Positions 1 through 12,520 of a stretch of DNA of 64,000 nt are shown piece after piece (position 1 is the first letter of the stretch; every line of letters begins with the position of its first letter). The position numbers were made by a program, and so were the translations under genes. The notes under the pieces were generated by a model. It did no database searches. It was not told where the DNA came from and saw only the letters and a list, made by a program, of their open reading frames with translations. This DNA comes from Aphrocallistes beatrix (taxonomy: Eukaryota > Porifera > Hexactinellida > Sceptrulophora > Aphrocallistidae), in assembly GCA_963281255.1 (NCBI GenBank), contig OY725497.1:186001-250000 (forward strand), in the 5' to 3' direction.

Positions 1-3000
1 TCTGAGACTCGTATTTAGCTCCCCCAATACACACATCTCCATTGGCATACTTAAGTACTGGGAAGTGACTGGCTAGTTTGAGACTATCCTTGCTAGAATA
101 CACACCAAAGTTTTGATTATTGTTGTAACATACCGAGGCGCCTTTACAACTCTGAATAACTTGACAAGCGGTCACCTGATACAGAGGATCGTTACTGACA
201 CTCACGATTCCTAGCTGCGAGATAGGCACCAAATCAAACACGTCACCTGTCACATTATCTGTAATCTTACACTCCTCAGACACTGTGCCTCCACTGTCAG
301 CACAAGCAGTGTGTGTGGCCCAATTAAACGTATAATGACACGTCTATAAGAGAGAATGAATATAAATTCATCATATACTCACGTAGTTATGAAATAAATC
401 AATAAACTCACACTCTTTTCCATAGTGATATACTCTTCCAAGTCTGCTCCTCTCTCACAGATGAAGTTGATCGTAGCATTGTACGTACCTTCTCCACACA
501 CATCCCCGTTAATGTACTCTATCTTCAGCTTCCCCTCGCTCACGTACTGAGGGCTAGCCGACACCTGGCCTAGACTCACCGCGTGGCTTCCACTCAGCAT
601 GCAGATGGCAGCAGTGGCAGGACAGATCTGCTTCTCTTCAGGGAGAAGGTTGTGACACACGTTAATCAGGAACAGATCCTCGTTGAACTTAACTCTCCAG
701 TTGTTATCGAACGCCTTCAGCCAGTTTAGATCATACTTCTCCCCTCCATTCTCTACGCTACACTCGACCTGGTACTGGCAGAGAGACGGGGTCTCCCACT
801 GCATACGGTACACACACTCGTCACTTCGTCCTAGCAAGGTCTGCTTCTCACTGGTGCCGCACTGCATCATAACTTCGACAGAACTAGCGAACTTAGAAGA
901 AGAGTCGAGGCAACTGAATCCGTCGTAATAAGAAATCAAGATGCTATCTCCATAGAACCATTTAGAGGTGTGATTAGTCGCGATACGATGAAATGAACTA
1001 TCCATTGTCAAGCATACAGCAGTATTACCGTCGTTACACTCTCCTAAAGCTGTACCAGCGAGAGAACCACACAGTGCGATTGTCAAGCTACCTCCCACCC
1101 CGCTAACTCCTGGAACCACACTCGCTACAGGGAACTTCTCCAGGTCTATAGTGAACCCGGTTCCGTACTGCACCATCTGGCATGAGTCAGATGGCTCACT
1201 CCGACACGCGGCGATGGTCTTCCAAGAGAAGAAGTTGAGAGACGAGTCAGAACTGTGACTGATGGAGGTAGGACCTCCAGCTGCCTGGTCCTCTCCCGGA
1301 CAGTACAAGAAGACAGTGGAGTTGCGACTAGCGTCAGGAGTCGAGTAGAAGAGAACGACGATGTTGTCTTGCACGAGGTGGGGAGGCTGTGTCATCACAC
1401 CCAGGTCTGTAGCCGTCCATGCCTGTAATGAGACAGATCAAACTCTATTTAGATAATTATAACCAGGAAATATAAGTTCTAAACCCACATTATTGCTCCA
1501 TTTAAGCATGCAGAAACTCGTCTCTCCACAAGTCACTCCCTTGTCCCCATACTGAGAAGGGAGCAGACCACACACACTGAAGTAGAACAAGGAGCTGATG
1601 GTGTCAGACACCACATAGAACTCTCTCTGCTGCAGGGCAGACAGGTCGTAGACGTAGTGGGAGTCCGGAGAGTAGGCCTTGCACTCGTACACAGGGAGTT
1701 TAGGCGGGCAAGCCAGAGCTGTGTACAAGAGAATCTCGTAGAGACAGTGGGTGTTCTCCGGGAGGACGACAGGATGGGGTGAGGCAGCTTCTCTGTCGCA
1801 GTAGAACCGGATTATGGTCGTTCTGTTGACGCTGTTCCTGTTGCACATCCGACCTCCTGAGTAGTTGAGCTTCACTTCTCCTTCTTCCAGAATCAGCTCG
1901 GAGTTAGCAAGTCCTGCAATAAAGAAGTGTGAATAATCGTATCAACAATCTCAGGCAGGAAAATGTACTCCCATTCCTACCTGTGACGTAATACTTCTCT
2001 CTATTGCTCTGACAGGAACCTGTGAGAGGAGGGGGGTCGGTACCACACGAGCTCTGAAGGGGGCGACATATCGAGAAAGTGAACCCGTACTGGTAGACGG
2101 AATCGTAGGCAGTCAGGTTAGGCTCGATTGTTAAATCTGGTCCATCACGCAGACTAGTAAAGTTATACACGAATCCTAAATGAACGAATAAAATAGATTT
2201 GTAAGAGTTCGATCAGTCACCAATAGCAGTGGCTATTATCTCCGAAGTCAAGACGTGCATAAAATTAGGTTTCTACGTCTTTAACAATTACAGGTTTCAA
2301 ATTATTTCATGAATGGAATAAATAACTTGAATGTCTTTCATTAGAACACATCTCAAGGTTCTACGTATTATTTCAGGACTATAGCCTCCTATAAGGGATA
2401 TAGTTGTACCTGTGTCGGGATCTGTAACGACACAGTCGGACATCTCAGTGGGCGTGATGGGACAAGCATACTGTGTGTCCCACACCACATCGTAGTAGCA
2501 GGATCCACTTGTGTTCTTGTGTAGACTCAGTACCGGCTCTCCCACTCCGGCCGTGGCATCACACCGGAACGTCAAGACCGTGATAGCGCTCTTGCTACAG
2601 CCGGTACCTCCCGAGTAGATGAGCTGGAGCTCTCCTTCCCCGCTCAGCTGCAGACCCCCCGTCACGCGTCCGAGATCGAAGTGCTGGCTGTTATAGCTGA
2701 GACAGGAGGCGGATCCGTTGGTACAAGAGGTGTCACTCCCAGCTTCTAGCGGCTGGCACACCTGTAAGGAAAATAATCATGAAACAATGTACCACGCGTC
2801 ATGTCCCATGCATTACGAATACTTACAGAGATCTTTAGGTCTGCATTGGCAGGAATGTCGTTGTAAAGGTTTGACAGGGAGACCTGGAATCCAGTGCCAG
2901 AGAGCTGCTTCAGCTTAGTGAGGTCATAATTCTGTCCGTCATTCGAAGATACAACGCATTCTGTAGTAATTGGTGGACATGCTAGGATCGTCTTGACCTC

Positions 3001-6000
3001 AAACTCGAATAGACAGGTGTCAGCTGTTATCAGGGAGGAGTTGATGTAAGAAATACTATTGGTTAGGTAGTGCTCACACACAAAAGTAATGAGTGTTGAT
3101 TTCTAATGGATAGATCAAGGGAACATGATAAATATACTTGCAGGTGCATATGTGCATAAATGAGTAATTAAGTAATGCTGAGACCTAAAACTCTATCAAA
3201 AATACATAGATTAGAAGGATCGAGTTACAAATTAGAGTACCTTTCGGCCATTATAGCATTCTTCCCCGTTGGTGTACTCGAGTTGGATGAGTTCCCCATC
3301 GCTGTAGCGGACCTTTGAGTTTGCTTCCCCAAGAGTGGCATTCTTGCCAGCAGAAGAATCTGTGTAGTAGAGGAGGGAGCCTGTGTTCGCGTTGGGACTT
3401 GTGGAAATGGAAGATTGAATATTTTCGCTATCAACAGACGAGCAGATTGAAAGATAGAAAGAAGGCGAATTGCTAGCTTTATTTTCTAGAATATAGAAAG
3501 AAAATACTGGTAAATTCATCGCAAATTCGCACATTCCACTCCCAATTCTTGAGATTTTATATTATACTCATAGATAATATACTATCTGCCCTCGTAGCTC
3601 AGTTGGTTAGAGCGTGGGTCTAATAAGCCCAAGGCCACAGGTTCGAGCCCTGTCGGGGGCATACTTTTTGCATTTTTGGAGAAATGTAGTATTAGGACCA
3701 TGGATAATTGATAAAACTCTACACAGCATTATTGAACTAGATTATAATGTCAATCAAAGAATGTCCAGATAACTTATTGCTACGAATCAGATCATATATT
3801 CGGAATATCTCCCTGATTTACACAGATTATAAGAATTTAATTATTCTAAACAATCGAAGTAAACTCACCGAGCTGGACGTTCCTGGTCCCTTCTAGAGAT
3901 TGAAAGGAGAAGACAAACCCACTTTCAGGATCCTGCACAGAACAGGAGGCAGTCACAGGAGTCTCAGTGGCAGAACAAGCTAACTTTGTGTACCACTCGA
4001 ACTCGAAAATGCACCCGCTCGTGTCCACTCCGATGAGTCTAGGGTAGGAGAGCCTGGAGGCCTGGGTGGTCTGTGGGCAGAGAAAGGTGATGCCTGTCTG
4101 AGGCGTGGTAGCGTTACACAGCCCTGGAATGTCAGCAGGCTCATCTTCCGTGTACATAATCCTGAGTCCGTACTTCGCATTCCCTCCGACGGGCCTCAAC
4201 CCAGTCAAAGGCTTCCCCAAACTAACCTAGACGTCAGAGAAGATAATAAAATAAAATATTCGATCGATAATATCATAAATTCCTTACTCACCCATTTGTA
4301 TCCATCACCTGCAGGTATCCGCATGCAGGCAGAACTGAGTGGGTGACAGTTAGGCACATTATTGACAGGTCTACACACGTTGATGTAGAACTTAGCTCCC
4401 AGGAGTACGGAGTTCGTACCACTGGGGACGGTCCCGTTCCAGTTGTCGAACTGTCTGATGAGAGGAGACAGGTCATAGGTGTGTCCGTCCTCAGTGTAGG
4501 AGCATTTGGTGAAGTAGTACTCGAACGGACAAGCTCTGTCTGTGTACATGGTGAAGAAGTAGGAGCAGTGAGACTTCTCTGGGTCCTCTACCTAACAGCA
4601 AATGGAATGATCATGAGCTATAGAGCAGGTCGTAGGTGTTCCAGTCATAGAAGTTCTTACCTCTTTGAGGCCTGTGGTCTGTACGTCACAAGCGAATGAG
4701 ATAAGAGTACTTCTGCTGACTCCCCCACTGCACGTGTCCCCTCCCACGTAACGCATCTGCAGAGTCCCGTTGGAGAAGTCTAGGGTCGAGTTAGCGGCGC
4801 CCAGTGAGTAGGAGTGGCTCTCCTTCGTCTGACAAGCGCCAGCCCCCGAGCACTTCTCTCCCGCGGACGCATTCAGTCCCGAGCAGATCGCTAAGGAGTA
4901 GTCGTACGAGTTGGCGGAGATCTGGAACAGCTGGCTGCGCAGGGGGGACAGGTCGTAGGTGTAGAGGGTAGCTGGGTCTCGCACCTGTTACATGTGCAGT
5001 TATAATTAAGTGATATTGAGTTTATCTAATAAAATGTTGAGATTCCTACATACATACTACATACCATGTACTAATATAAGGATTCTAGTGCTAAATTTAT
5101 GAGTAAGAAGAAATGATTCTATTTACGTAAAGAGCCATAGGAATTTACAATGAGCTAAGCGAAAGGAATTCTGAATATCTGACCTTACAGTCCTGTCCGT
5201 GGGTGACGTGGTTGGAGGTGGGACATGCTGCGGAGTGTTCCCACTGGAACTCATACTCGCACCCGTACACACCCACGAAAATAGGGGAGCTGTCTGTCAC
5301 CCCTACCTTGCAGATGACCACTAGATTCACACTCGCCTGCTTGCTGCTATCCGCCTTGCACACCCCCTCTGCATACCTCACCACCAGCACGTTACCAGGC
5401 CTCGCATACACCTCCGTAAACTTCCCAATTCCGGAGGAGACCCCTTGAACTGATACAATTCAGTTAAATGTTAACAATAGAAATATAACATAGGTATGTT
5501 GAGGGTGTGATTATACCTGTGGTCTCACAGACCCCGTATCCGGTGCAGGGGGAGGGAGCAGAGGTCTGACTGCTCCCCTCCGTATTGAGAGGACCACACA
5601 GGTTGATGAGGAACCTGCTAGAAGTGTTAGTTTCCACGAACGCACCAATGCCAGCCACCCAATTCTCTTGGTCTCCTCTCCTCAAGTGTGAAATATCATA
5701 CCTATTTTAAATACGATATTAAACTATAATTATACTCAACAGAGATAAATTCATCCTCAAAAAACCTTGATTCCCCGAATGTCACGTCCTTACAGCTGCC
5801 GGTATGCGAGGCGACAGAAGAGCAGGCCAGAGGAGTCTCCCACTCGAAGAAGTAGGAGCAGTCTTGGTCCTCGAGGTACCGGGGTCCTGTCGTGTTGTGC
5901 TGGGAGCAGACGAAGTTGAATGTAGTAGAGGCGGTCAGGTAGTTAGTGGGACAGGTGTGTCCATTGTAATAGGTTAGACTCAGTTCTCCGTCTTCATAGT

Positions 6001-7485
6001 GCAGCGCCCCATCACCTGACCCCAGACCCCACTCGAAACTGGTCTTCTTCAGACACACCTGTGATATATCACACATAACACAGCTTATGAAACCATAAAT
6101 TCGTATGTACGTAGGACTATGTACCATTGTACTTAGTACTGTTGTGTGGTTAGGTTTAGAACTGAACAATACGCCTGGATAAGATATAAGAGTCCTGCAT
6201 ACATACATTCTATATTAAACTCACCTTCGTGCTCACTCCGTTACATTGCACCCCCACACTATCGCATATCCTGATCTGGTAGGTATCTGAGCCAGCAGGG
6301 ACAGAGAACTCACGCCCTCCTAAGGAAGTGAGATCGAACTTGAACGGATTCCTAGCAGCTCCTTCTATCACACAGCCCGCATTCTTGGAGTATCGCTGAG
6401 CGCACGCGTGGTCCGTGTACCAGTCTACGTGGAAGTAGCAGTCGGAGTCTCGCACTATCATCCTGGGCCCCGGGGAGATGTCGAACTCGTACGGGCAGTG
6501 GAACAGGATGCTGAGGACAGTCTGGCCATTGCACTAATGTGAGTAGACAGGTTATAAGATAGAATTGTGTATAGTGCCATGTTACATGCTAACTCACGAT
6601 CGTCTGGTTAGCAGGGGGAGAGGAGTAGAGAATGGAGATGAGACCTCCTTTGACCTCTACCCCTTGAGACCCCTCGGCTAGCACCACGGGTCGGTTCCCT
6701 CCCTCCTTCAGCTCACACAGCACCGCCCCTTCACACCCTCCCAAGGTGTCAGTTTCCGGGGAAATTTCCTGACAGAGATTGAGCGCGAACTTCTGAGACC
6801 CCCCATTAGGCGAGATGAGGTAGGCGCCCTTGCTCTTGATGAGAGGAGTCAGGTCGTAGAGGTAGGGTGTGAAGTAGGCGTAGTCGAACTCTACCAGGTA
6901 GCACTTGTTCTCCACCAAGTGCGACTCTCCACACATCACGTCAGTCTCCCACTCGACGGCCATCCTGTACGACTGTATGGAGGACCCCGTCACCCTGGGG
7001 ACACCTAGGTGTCTACCACAAAACAGCACGATCGTAGTGGTACCCTATACAGCAAAACATAAATACACAAACAAGTACATCCTAGCATTCAGGTCACTCA
7101 CCTTCTGATGCGAGAGGTAGTAGTCGTAAGTTAGCGTTATCGCTCTCGTGGCATTGTTGTAATGGACCTGTCGGGTGGCGGAGATACCAGCAGACACGGC
7201 TTGTCCTCCTGGAGACAATAACAAACTGTTCAGGAAACAAATCGACGCATCTCCTCCTCCGCACGTAGGGTCTGTCAGAGGCCCGCAGATGGAGAGGTTG
7301 AGGTAGTTCTGACTACTGCACCCCTCACACGTATCGTCCCCCACGGCCTGCCAGTCTCCGGACAAGGCGCTCAGATTGAACCCTGCCACTACCGGACAGC
7401 CGGTTCCCCCACTCTCAGTGGCGCCCAGTTCGAGAGAGAGCAAGCAGAGGACGACGGTAAAGACACACTTCATTGATATGAACAT
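1..7485 (-). CDS. Cation-independent mannose-6-phosphate receptor-like protein (MRH repeat array), 3' end beyond window
   Basis: A spliced gene reading leftward from ATG 7485 (a second ATG at 7473 gives a cleaner signal peptide, MKCVFTVVLCLLSLELG). Exons I infer from splice sites and phase: 7102-7485, 6598-7044, 6225-6533, 5741-6058, 5517-5701, 5184-5449, 4661-4984, 4292-4591, 3870-4226, 3241-3485, 2827-3102, 2410-2761, 1981-2175, 1489-1913, 413-1422 and 1-343 (open at the edge). The protein is a string of about 13 or more mannose-6-phosphate-receptor-homology (MRH) repeats. Each carries signatures such as an aromatic-W-x-T-x-x-AC strand, YDLSPL-like, F-x-I-N-x-C and a Y-x-NGD-x-C...I-x-F-x-C ending. 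Vertebrate CI-MPR/IGF2R has 15 such repeats and sorts lysosomal enzymes. No transmembrane segment or tail is in the window, so membrane anchoring is inferred. The boundaries of the 5184-5449 exon and the GTTGAG donor at 5740 are the least certain. Confidence 0.88.
3588..3661 (+). tRNA. tRNA-Ile (anticodon AAT), nested antisense in a receptor intron
   Basis: A 74-nt cloverleaf. The acceptor stem GCCCTCG pairs with CGGGGGC (one T-G). The D arm is GCTCAGTTGGTTAGAGC. The anticodon stem TGGGT/GCCCA closes loop CTAATAA with anticodon AAT, which reads AUU isoleucine codons. The variable loop is AGGCC and the T arm is ACAGG-TTCGAGC-CCTGT. The A box and B box (GGTTCGAGCCC) needed for Pol III are intact, and a T5 terminator follows at 3665-3669. 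It lies inside the 3486-3869 intron of the receptor gene, on the opposite strand. It has no intron. Confidence 0.96.
3665..3669 (+). terminator. Pol III T-run terminator of the tRNA-Ile gene
   Basis: Five T residues begin four bases after the tRNA discriminator base. This is the normal eukaryotic Pol III stop signal, and a second T run follows within ten bases. Confidence 0.7.
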
Positions 7486-7816
7486 CTGCTGCAGTCTTAT
7501 ATAATTTATCCTACTGACATAAGATATCTACGAGACAATAAAAGCGGAAATTTTAATACTACTGTAGCTTCTAATCATTGGATTGACCTGCTGCAGGAAG
7601 TTCAATTGCACTCTTACGTCATTATAATGCCGGTACATGTAGCATTGTATTCAGGGGCTATTAGTGAGTATTAGAATTTCAGCAATCTATGATGGGATAG
7701 CAATGCAATATAGAAGTGTAGGGTATTGTGATAGAAATATTACATACGTACATTTGTTGAATAGTACACTTTGATTTTGTTAAAATTTGCAATATTCTAG
7801 GCGCATTGATTCATTA

Positions 7817-10362
7817 TTAATAAGGATGGGCGATGTTAAAATTTGAGCTTTTTCGCATTTTCTTCTTTTTCTTGACAACTCCATGCGAGTATGCGTATGT
7901 GTGCACATTCGAGTCTGACAGTACGTCCTGGTCTGCGGTGTGCTGCTCCATGTCTCCATTCTGAGGTCGGGTGGTGAGGGGGTGCAGAGAAGCAGACCTC
8001 TTCATTTCTCTCTTTTCACTCTCTAATGAATTCAGGATCCTCTGGAGCTTCAGATTCATTTGTGTGGAATGGAAATTCAATTCTCTTCGCATTTGCTTCT
8101 TGAAATACCTCATCAATCCAATTCCGATTAGAACAAATGTCAGAAGTGTCAGAATGAAGTATCCAAGAAAGAGGGATTTGATGAGATGGACGTGTGAAGC
8201 CATGCTGGCATTGGAATCAGCGCACAGAGATTTCGCACACTCAAACTCTTCTCCGTTAATGTATCCGTGCAGCAAGGTGAGGTTGAGGTGTGATTCCAGC
8301 TGTGAGAGTTTCCTCTCCAGGTTACGCTGAACTTCTTCAGTCCGGTTAACGTTCCTCTGAATGGAGAATCTGAACTGGTCCAGGTACCTGTGAATCAGGG
8401 TCACATTCTCCCCTAGGCGGGCTATTCTCTCCTGCATGCGGACCAGGTAGTTCTGAGAGGTAGGGGGCGTGTTAGGGGGTGGGGGGTCCTTGGGAGAGGC
8501 TGAGGGGGGAACTGTCTCTTGTGAAGACGTGTTGTCTGGCATGTTACTAGCTGTAGGGACTGGACCTAGAAAAAGATCAGATTACAGAGGGAATTAGTAG
8601 AAGAGAGCAATTGACAATAACATTGCATACTTGTGTTGCGTTGCGTTGCATTTTCTGGTAATTCTGCTTCAGTATCCATTGTTCCAATTGACTCTGAAGT
8701 CTCTGAGGTTTGATTCTGGTGTGCGAGATTCAATTTCCTAGACGCATCTTCTGGAATGTCCGTTTTTAAATCGCTAGAAACATTCCTCTCGCTCGGAGAG
8801 GTCAACTCTTCCTGCATACTTTCAGTTTGATTCTGTCCTCCGTTCCAATTGATCAACACATTCTCTTCATCAGTACTAGGAGCATGCTCATGCGAACTAA
8901 CTTCCGGGTAAGATGGTTTAGAATCATTCAAATGCCCCTGTAGCTCATCAATGCCATTCGATAGCTCCACACTACCACTCTCTGTCTCTTCATCCTGCTT
9001 CAGGCCTACCTTGATCGGCTCCTTACTATCCTCACTAACCGTATCATTGGTGGCCTCACTAGCTGCTGTATCATTCCTAACCTCACTACTCAGATCTATG
9101 GAAACTGTGTGCTCCTCATCATCTCCAGTGGAGACATTGTGAACGGTTGCCATTCTGTCTTCTGGCCACACCAGCTTGTAGATTCCGTCCAGAGCACTGC
9201 TGATAATCCCATTACTGCTCCTCTGACCTCTTCCCGCTTCCCCTACTTCCTCACGGCCGCTATCGTTCGCATCCAGGGACAGAGAGGGGGCAATGGAGAG
9301 GGGCTCATCCTCCTGACTGGCAGACCTACTCTCCATCGCCTCTAACACCTCCACCACATTAGCTCCAGACACTCTTAGCGTGGTGAGAGGGCAGTAGTGC
9401 TCACTTCCGTAGTGGGAAAGGAAGCTGAGGCGCACAAACCTAGCGTGGTACTGCTCAGCTAGCGGCACGCGGAATGTCTGCACCCCCCGGACGTTCTTAG
9501 CTGTGAAGAGGGTGGGAGGCTGCCAGGTCTCCGGAGTCACGCCCCTCCTGTCGTCGAGACTGATCGTGAAATTCTCCGGGAGAGAGGAGAATAGCTCGTG
9601 CACTGACAGTTCAATGCTCTGCACTTGAATATAATCACAGAGCTCAACCGTAACCCACATTGCCTCTAGCGAGCACTTGTTCAGCATGTAATCATCTCGG
9701 TTCTCGTTCAAAATGCCTCCTGCATTCCTACACTCCGGGTTGGTCGCTACGATTTTTGCCCCGCAGTCAGCTGAAGCGTAGTTCTTCTGTTTGGGAGGGG
9801 TCTGGTGCTGTCCGTTGCTCTTGGACTCCTTTCCGTTGGTGGGAGGGATGCCAGGAGTTTGTGGAGAGTCAGCCGGAGATATGGGAGTGAGCGGCTCTGG
9901 AATAGCAGCGCCATTCGTCCCCTGTGCTGTGGAGTCGGGCTTGAGTATATTCTGAGTAATGAACTCATCCATGGTTGGAAGCTGCAGTAAGTCTTCTTCG
10001 TCTTTACGTACTTGTGTATCTTGCAGTTCTGAAGGTCGCTGCTCAGTTTCTGAGCTCGACAAATCCAAGTTTGCAAGAGGAGGCTCTGATGGAGACCCTT
10101 CGCTCGATTCAGGAGCGACGGCGCTGGCATCGTGACTCTGCGGAGGTTCTGTGCTACCATTCTCACCTTGCTTCTCCTCTACCGGGATAGGAGGCGTTGG
10201 AATATTGTTATCTGAATCTATTGGCAGTTTGTGCACTCCTTCACTTGTGTCAGTGGAATGAGACACAGAGGTCAATAGGCAGAAGAAGAGAAAGCAAACA
10301 CCGCCAAACTGCTTCACACTGAATATAAACTTGAAGTACATGGTAAACTTATTACAAAACAT
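7817..10362 (-). CDS. SUN domain-containing ossification factor (SUCO/Slp1)-like ER membrane protein
   Basis: Two exons, 8631-10362 and 7817-8565, join in frame across a 65-nt intron to give about 826 aa. I start at ATG 10362; an upstream GTG in frame is not a likely start. The N-terminus has a hydrophobic stretch (FGGVCFLFFCLLTSV), a signal or anchor. An acidic, low-complexity region precedes the SUCO-type SUN domain at about residues 195-340. That domain contains NYASADCGAKIVATNPE, ILNENRDDYMLN and HYGSEHYCPL, all diagnostic of the family. After a second disordered stretch, the C-terminal exon encodes a coiled coil and a membrane segment (LFLGYFILTLLTFVLIGIGL). Family members act in the ER or nuclear envelope; yeast Slp1 works with Emp65 to protect soluble ER proteins. 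The next gene on this strand starts 331 bp further left. Confidence 0.92.
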
Positions 10363-10825
10363 AAACGAGGATTTTGACACAGCTGTTCAAGTTATGATTC
10401 AGTTATTTATATTTGAAATGGGAGTCAAATATATATTGTTACAACCTTTGTATGGTCTTGTGCTTAAAGTTCATGAAAATTGATTAACAAAGTGTAAAGT
10501 AAAAACCATGTAGTGTATACTTTGTTACAAGGAGAAACGTGCCATAGAATGCGTCATACGATTAATGAAATAAAAATAGGCGAATTAATCAAAGAATTGG
10601 CAATTAGAACATCACATTGCGTGATCTATTCAACCTTACTGGTATTATCCTATGCAACCACAGAGATATAGGTTGAATGGATTTGTCAAGAAAAAGGTTT
10701 CCACAAACATTCCAATTTATTTGTGCAAACTAGAATGGTTTTCATAATTGCTTCTAACAATTCTAACCTAAAATACAATACGTATTAAATCTATCACAAA
10801 ATGTAGTGTCGTGATCGGGTGGTTG
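10363..10825. other. Intergenic gap between the SUCO-like and RAP-domain genes
   Basis: About 460 AT-rich bases. It should hold the 5' region of the SUCO-like gene and the 3'UTR of the RAP-domain gene. I see no coding frame, RNA gene or repeat in it. Confidence 0.6.
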
Positions 10826-12520
10826 TTATTTGAATCGAAGTATATGTTCAATACGGTTTCGCATCATAATTTGAAACGTCTGACTAGATTTGACGGAATC
10901 AAAAATCATAGAGGGAATTCCAATGTATTCCCATCCGCTGGCTTGTAGGAACTTTCTTCGCAGCATGGTAGGACCGTCTATTCGTTTATCCGATCCATTG
11001 TCGACTTGGAGAAAATGATATGGGCCATTGAACTCAATTGCAATCTTCGTATGGACACCCTTCAAAATATCTGGCGATTTCAACAGATTCCAAATATGCT
11101 CGAATTTAATATATTTGTTCCTAACTTTTGTATTATCAAGGCCGAATCTATTGAAATAACCCTGAAATGTTTTGTCCGAACAAACGAGAAAATCTGCCTC
11201 TTTAGATAGCGACATTGGATTCCCTTCTTTATCAAAGAACAGACAAGCATCAACGACGTATCCATTACAAGTAGGCCAACCTCCGTAGAGCGGAAAAATA
11301 TCTGCAAGCGATGAACTGGCCCTATTCTCCCATGGGTTCACCTCGCTCTGTTGGAACTGCCAGGATAGCTTCGAAAAAATAAAGGTAAACTGCTCCATGA
11401 TATCCTGAACTTCCTGAGAGAGCTCAAGGTCCGTTCCTTTCGAACGAGCGTAATTGATAGCAATACAGATGTCTAGGCCGGTATGGATGAATGGTATATT
11501 AACCAACTTTGTCATAATATCTCTCAAAGTTTCCGGAACAGCGAAGTTCTGGATAAACTTCTTTGGGAAGTAGTCCGCGATGGCACACCCGGAGAGATAG
11601 TTGTTTATTTCCGCTCTGGACAACTTATCATCCTCTAACAGCTGAATAGCATAAGGTTCCAAGTCTCGGTATAACCCAGGTTTAATGTAGTTAATTTTCG
11701 CGAGGACACCGGCTAACCCAATCACAGAAGGTGACACCTCCCCTGATCTGAGACATTCAATAATTTTCTGTGAATAAGTCTCATTGATTTTAGTGTCGAA
11801 TTTCAGCATAATCTTATAGGACTTCAACACCATACGCATTATATTGAATTCTTTAGGGCGATGAGATATGACATCTGAATGAATCGCCTCTAGCAGTTCA
11901 CAGCTAGTATGCTTGACGGACCGATACTGTTTTAGAATTTTTTCAATCTCTTCATTACTAAATTCCCGTAGTCTGTTTATCATTATCAAGACAAGTCTCC
12001 AGATGACAGGGTACAGTTGATTCATGGAAAAAACGTCAATGCTTTTCGGCCACATTTCGTACAAAAAATTGGTGCAAATTTGTTTATCATCGATCCTATC
12101 AAGAGTTACCCTAATAATACTGCCGAATGGGTGAATATTATCGACCTTTCTGAACAAAATTTGTAGAATCTCAAGAAGATCTGCTTGCGAGAGATTTTCT
12201 CTCCTCATCAAAACTTGAGTTAATTTAATACAAATTTGTGTTGGGACTTTGGAATGTATGAACAGATTAAGCATTTTAATAATGTCGGAATGATGTAGTT
12301 CTGGAATTCGATTGAAACTCTCTCTAAATAGTAAATGTCTGTGGCTTGGGTACAGATGGTGTTCCCACAGCATGCCGAGCAGGGACGCTGTTGCCGTCTC
12401 TTTAATAATCGATTTAGCGGAAGCATGCTCTGGCTTCTTAACTGGGACTTTGGATGAGCTATAGAGGGCGTTCGGGTATCTCAAGGATACTGAATGGAAC
12501 GATAGTCTCAGAGATCTCAT
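10826..12520 (-). CDS. RAP domain protein, FASTK/FASTKD-like mitochondrial RNA factor
   Basis: A single-exon frame of 564 aa. The N-terminus (MRSLRLSFHSVSLRYPNALY) is basic, hydroxylated and free of acidic residues, as in a mitochondrial targeting peptide. The long helical middle resembles the repeat region of FAST kinase-domain proteins. The C-terminal about 70 residues form a RAP domain: IAIEFNGPYHFL, then TMLRRKFLQASGWEYIGIP, ending in an R-x-x-I-x-x-I helix. RAP domains have an endonuclease-like fold, and FASTKD proteins handle processing and stability of mitochondrial transcripts. Which paralogue it matches cannot be told from the sequence alone. The ATG directly follows an acceptor-like ACACTAG at 12521-12522, so the mRNA 5' end may be spliced there. 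Confidence 0.85.
   Translation of the reverse strand: MRSLRLSFHSVSLRYPNALYSSSKVPVKKPEHASAKSIIKETATASLLGMLWEHHLYPSHRHLLFRESFNRIPELHHSDIIKMLNLFIHSKVPTQICIKLTQVLMRRENLSQADLLEILQILFRKVDNIHPFGSIIRVTLDRIDDKQICTNFLYEMWPKSIDVFSMNQLYPVIWRLVLIMINRLREFSNEEIEKILKQYRSVKHTSCELLEAIHSDVISHRPKEFNIMRMVLKSYKIMLKFDTKINETYSQKIIECLRSGEVSPSVIGLAGVLAKINYIKPGLYRDLEPYAIQLLEDDKLSRAEINNYLSGCAIADYFPKKFIQNFAVPETLRDIMTKLVNIPFIHTGLDICIAINYARSKGTDLELSQEVQDIMEQFTFIFSKLSWQFQQSEVNPWENRASSSLADIFPLYGGWPTCNGYVVDACLFFDKEGNPMSLSKEADFLVCSDKTFQGYFNRFGLDNTKVRNKYIKFEHIWNLLKSPDILKGVHTKIAIEFNGPYHFLQVDNGSDKRIDGPTMLRRKFLQASGWEYIGIPSMIFDSVKSSQTFQIMMRNRIEHILRFK

Noticed and set aside
7497-7503. TATATAA upstream of the receptor gene
   Set aside because: It lies 12 bases from the ATG, too close to act as a TATA box for that start.
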